Below are positions 61,672 through 64,000 of a stretch of 64,000 nt of DNA, one piece after another. The position numbers and the translations under genes are program-made. Numbering within the stretch: position 1 is the stretch's first letter; each line of letters starts with the position of its first letter. The notes below the pieces were generated by a model that was not told where the DNA came from, did not search any database, and worked only from the letters and a program-made list of their open reading frames with translations. Where the stretch lies: assembly GCF_000235425.2 (NCBI RefSeq), contig NZ_KI912267.1:1291290-1355289 (forward strand), given 5' to 3'. This DNA comes from Pseudofrankia saprophytica (GTDB lineage: Bacteria > Actinomycetota > Actinomycetes > Frankiales > Frankiaceae).

Positions 61672-63057
61672 TCAGATGGCTGCTTTCTGGCCCGTGGGTA
61701 GGGCGAGGGCGGGCAGGCGCTCGCCGAGATCCCGGACGGCTGGTAGGCGGGTCCAGTCCGGGTTGGCCGTCAGCCGGCGGTAGATCTCCCGGGCGCGGGT
61801 GGTCGTGCGGGGGTGGTCGTTGCCGGCCGCTGCGTGCAGCGCGTGCTCGACGGCGCCTGCGGCCTGTTCCGGGTCCGGCACCGGACGCCGGATGAAGGCA
61901 CGTGCGAGGGCGAGGTGGGTTCCGGCGAGTTGGACGTACCGGCCTGTCTGTCGCAGGAGGGTGAGGGAGTTCCGGCCGTGGGGTTCGGCTTCGTCGCCGC
62001 GGTGGAGGTAGCCGAGGGTGACGGCGCTGAAGGCCTCGTAGGTTTCTTCGTCGCCGGGCTCGGGGCCTGGTAGCGGCGGTCCGGTCCAGATGTTGTCGCG
62101 CATGGTCCGCAGTGCGGTGAGTGCGCCGTCGGCGTCGCCGGTCTGCGCGAGTGCGCGGGCCAGTGAGCTGGCCAGCGTCGGCACGATGTAGGAGTGCGCT
62201 CCGGGCTGGGCCCGGCGGGCGATGTCCGCGGCGGTTGTGAACTCGCCGGCGAAGAAGGCCAGTGCCGAGCGGATCACGGCGACTGATCCGGTCAGCAGGC
62301 TGTCTCGGGCGGCCTCGGCGTGCTGGCCAGCCAGTACGAGGAACGTCAGCGCCGTTTGGTCGTCACCCATGTCGAAGGCCAGATGGCCGCGGTAGAAGGC
62401 GTACTGACCGGCGACGAGTTCCAGGTCGGTGCGGGTGGGGCCGGTGACGCGGCTGTCCAGGAGGGCTTCGGCGGTGGTCCAGGCCTGTTCGATTGGGGCG
62501 ACCAGGTCGGCGTGCGGGGTGGTGGCGTAGCGGGTCGTCAGTTGGTGGATGCCATGTTGGAGTTGGGCGAGGGTGAGCGGGTCGGGTGTCGAAGCGGCGA
62601 TCGCGCGGGAGATACGGGCTGCCTGACTGACCGGCCCGAGCGCGGTCGCGGACGTGGTGAGCAGCAGGCCGGTGGCCAGCAGGTCGCGGCGGTCCACGAG
62701 AGTCACCACCTCCTCGTCGGCGCAGAGATCTCCATCGTCGCTCCCGCCGGCGGGCGTGGTCCGCGAATCGGGCAGGCCCGCCGGATCCAGGAGATGTCCG
62801 CTGGGCGGCGCGAGCAGGGCTACGGCGGGGCTGTCGAACATGGCTTCGAGGACGCGGCAGGACGCGGGGTGTGGGAGTGAGGGCAGGCGGCCGGCGACCC
62901 AGCGGGTTGCCTGGCGGTGGCTGATGGCGTGGTCGCGGCGGTCGGGGCCGGAGCAGCGGCCGGCACGGTTGAACTGGCGGACGAACTCCTCCACGGTCCA
63001 GTGCCGTTCGGTGAGTAGGTGGGCGAGCAGGGTTCGGGGGACGGTGGCCGAGGGCAT
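61672..63057 (-). CDS. helix-turn-helix regulator with TPR-like C-terminal region
   Basis: ATG 63057 gives 461 residues. The N-terminus (LLAHLLTERHWTVEEFVRQF, ISHRQATRWVAGRLPSLP) is an XRE-like DNA-binding domain of the type seen in actinobacterial proteins with TPR tails. The C-terminal 300 residues are helical repeats (ADIARRAQPGAHSYIVPTLA, GDADGALTALRTMRDN). A short hydrophobic stretch near 140 (RDLLATGLLLTTSATALG) is part of the family pattern. Members respond to small signals in development or secondary metabolism. It is divergent from the gene at 63,386. Confidence 0.85.
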   Translation of the reverse strand: MPSATVPRTLLAHLLTERHWTVEEFVRQFNRAGRCSGPDRRDHAISHRQATRWVAGRLPSLPHPASCRVLEAMFDSPAVALLAPPSGHLLDPAGLPDSRTTPAGGSDDGDLCADEEVVTLVDRRDLLATGLLLTTSATALGPVSQAARISRAIAASTPDPLTLAQLQHGIHQLTTRYATTPHADLVAPIEQAWTTAEALLDSRVTGPTRTDLELVAGQYAFYRGHLAFDMGDDQTALTFLVLAGQHAEAARDSLLTGSVAVIRSALAFFAGEFTTAADIARRAQPGAHSYIVPTLASSLARALAQTGDADGALTALRTMRDNIWTGPPLPGPEPGDEETYEAFSAVTLGYLHRGDEAEPHGRNSLTLLRQTGRYVQLAGTHLALARAFIRRPVPDPEQAAGAVEHALHAAAGNDHPRTTTRAREIYRRLTANPDWTRLPAVRDLGERLPALALPTGQKAAI

Positions 63058-63385
63058 GGGGCGCCTCCCACATGGGCGGGTCGAACCGGGCAACCCTCAC
63101 GATCCGCACCAGCTGGCGCGTTGTCACGGCACCACAGCGCGCCGTGTCGAGACGTCGGTGAGAAGTCCACCGGACGGCATCCGAACGGCACCGGCGCGTC
63201 CCGCCGGTGGCGTGCTGATGACCTGGTCGCAGCCGTCTCGGGCAGGGCGGCGGCGTGTCTTCATGGGTCGTGGAGGTGTCGCTGGGAACGACGATTCGGC
63301 ACGGTGATCGTGGCGAGCGCGGGCCCGACTGGCGGCCACCCCATGCGGCCAGTCAGACCCGCCCACGCGACGGTCGGAGGCCCCG
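63058..63385. other. divergent intergenic region
   Basis: The 328 bases hold the promoters of the regulator and the following gene. No operator was recognised. Confidence 0.45.
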
Positions 63386-63883
63386 ATGCACGTGTTGATC
63401 GATATTGACGGTGGGCCGGGTTTCCTGGACGCCGTCGATCTGAAGCCGTTCCCGTTGTCTGCCAGGCCCGGGGTGGTGCTCGACCGGCCGGGCGGAGCGG
63501 GCCCGGTATTCGTGGCGTCGCATCCGTTCCCGCCGGAAAGCGCGGCCCGGTCGCTGGCCGCGATGCGCGGGGAACGGGTGCTGGTCTGCTGCCCGTCGCC
63601 TGTCTCGCCGGCGCTGACCCGGCTGGCCCTAGCCGTCGGCCGCATCCTCGCCGCCACGCGCGAGGCCGGCGCGCACGGCCCACTGCCGGTGGTGCTCTGC
63701 CCGATCCGGCCGCACTGCGCCTGGCAGTCCAGTGGGGTCGCCGTGCCGCACCTGGTATCGGTCGTGACCGACGAGGCGGTGCAACTGCGGGTCACCTGGG
63801 AGATCACCGATCACGACCGGATCCTCGGCTGGCTTGCTGGCGCGACCCCGGTAAGTGCGCCGTCCACGGCGGTCGCGGCGTGA
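63386..63883 (+). CDS. hypothetical protein
   Basis: ATG 63386 with GGAGG upstream gives 165 residues starting MHVLIDIDGGPGFLDAVDL. It has a predicted alternation of strands and helices (RVLVCCPSPVSPALTRLALA) and no signal peptide or membrane segment. No family is recognised. It is divergent from the regulator and may be its target. Confidence 0.72.
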   Translation: MHVLIDIDGGPGFLDAVDLKPFPLSARPGVVLDRPGGAGPVFVASHPFPPESAARSLAAMRGERVLVCCPSPVSPALTRLALAVGRILAATREAGAHGPLPVVLCPIRPHCAWQSSGVAVPHLVSVVTDEAVQLRVTWEITDHDRILGWLAGATPVSAPSTAVAA

Positions 63884-64000
63884 CGCCGATACAGACGGTC
63901 CCTGCCGACCGCCGATCGGCAGGGGCAACGCCGATGGCGACGCCTCCGCCTAGCACTGCCGCCGCTGGCCGAGGTGGTGGGAGGACTGGGCCGCGGTCGC

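Larger units (their letters stand above)
56568..64000 (+). mobile_element. element C, left part; right end outside window or undefined
   Basis: An integrase gene lies 264 bases behind the third core in the same orientation as in element A. It is followed by cargo-like genes (TerD-HNH fusion, regulator). No fourth core was found up to the window end, so the boundary is open. No rep or tra genes are visible in this part. Confidence 0.55.

Overview
The window is very GC-rich with strong G/C bias at third codon positions, and its gene content (acyl-CoA catabolism genes, duplicated FadR-type regulators, a pSAM2-type integrative element, large NLR-like proteins) points to an actinomycete, most likely Frankiaceae (Frankia or Pseudofrankia). 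The genus is an inference.

Region 1 (1-32.6 kb) looks chromosomal. It holds a partial TMEM175-type channel, a Ser/Thr kinase with a propeller-like C-terminus, and a dispersed acyl-CoA catabolism cluster: three enoyl-CoA hydratase-family proteins, a dienoyl-CoA-reductase-like SDR and a second SDR, a luciferase-like monooxygenase, two acyl-CoA dehydrogenases, two acyl-CoA synthetases, a hotdog thioesterase and two ACMSD-like amidohydrolases. Two secreted lipocalin-like (CrtC/AttH type) paralogs and two orphan ABC-type binding lipoproteins accompany them. Two paralogous FadR/FCD regulators and a TetR regulator are present. Several promoter regions share an AT-rich, near-palindromic motif (about TRTCTAGAYA) that may define a small regulon.

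Region 2 (33.6-55.1 kb) is an actinomycete integrative and conjugative element (element A) inserted in a CAT-anticodon tRNA gene. The 43-bp 3' part of the tRNA is repeated at 55,027. From left to right: membrane protein, tyrosine integrase, small genes, excisionase, RepSA-like initiator, FtsK-like TraB translocase, Pra-like activator, divergent XRE regulator, an XRE/metallopeptidase/GGCT-like operon, and then a cargo of two NLR-like STAND modules. One module is TIR-NB-ARC-TPR. The other is a small helical protein plus a P-loop-TPR protein that share a short motif at the effector C-terminus and the receptor N-terminus, as in bacterial amyloid-signalling pairs. An IS5-family element sits directly behind the excisionase start codon, so element A is predicted to be impaired in excision.

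Region 3 (55.0-64.0 kb) is a tandem accretion. A 1.5-kb segment B with an HNH nuclease and no integrase lies between tRNA-end copies 2 and 3. Behind copy 3 a second integrase gene (frameshifted) starts element C, which also carries a TerD-DUF2510-HNH fusion, a regulator with a TPR-like C-terminus, hypothetical genes and a decayed third integrase fragment. The right end of C is not in the window.
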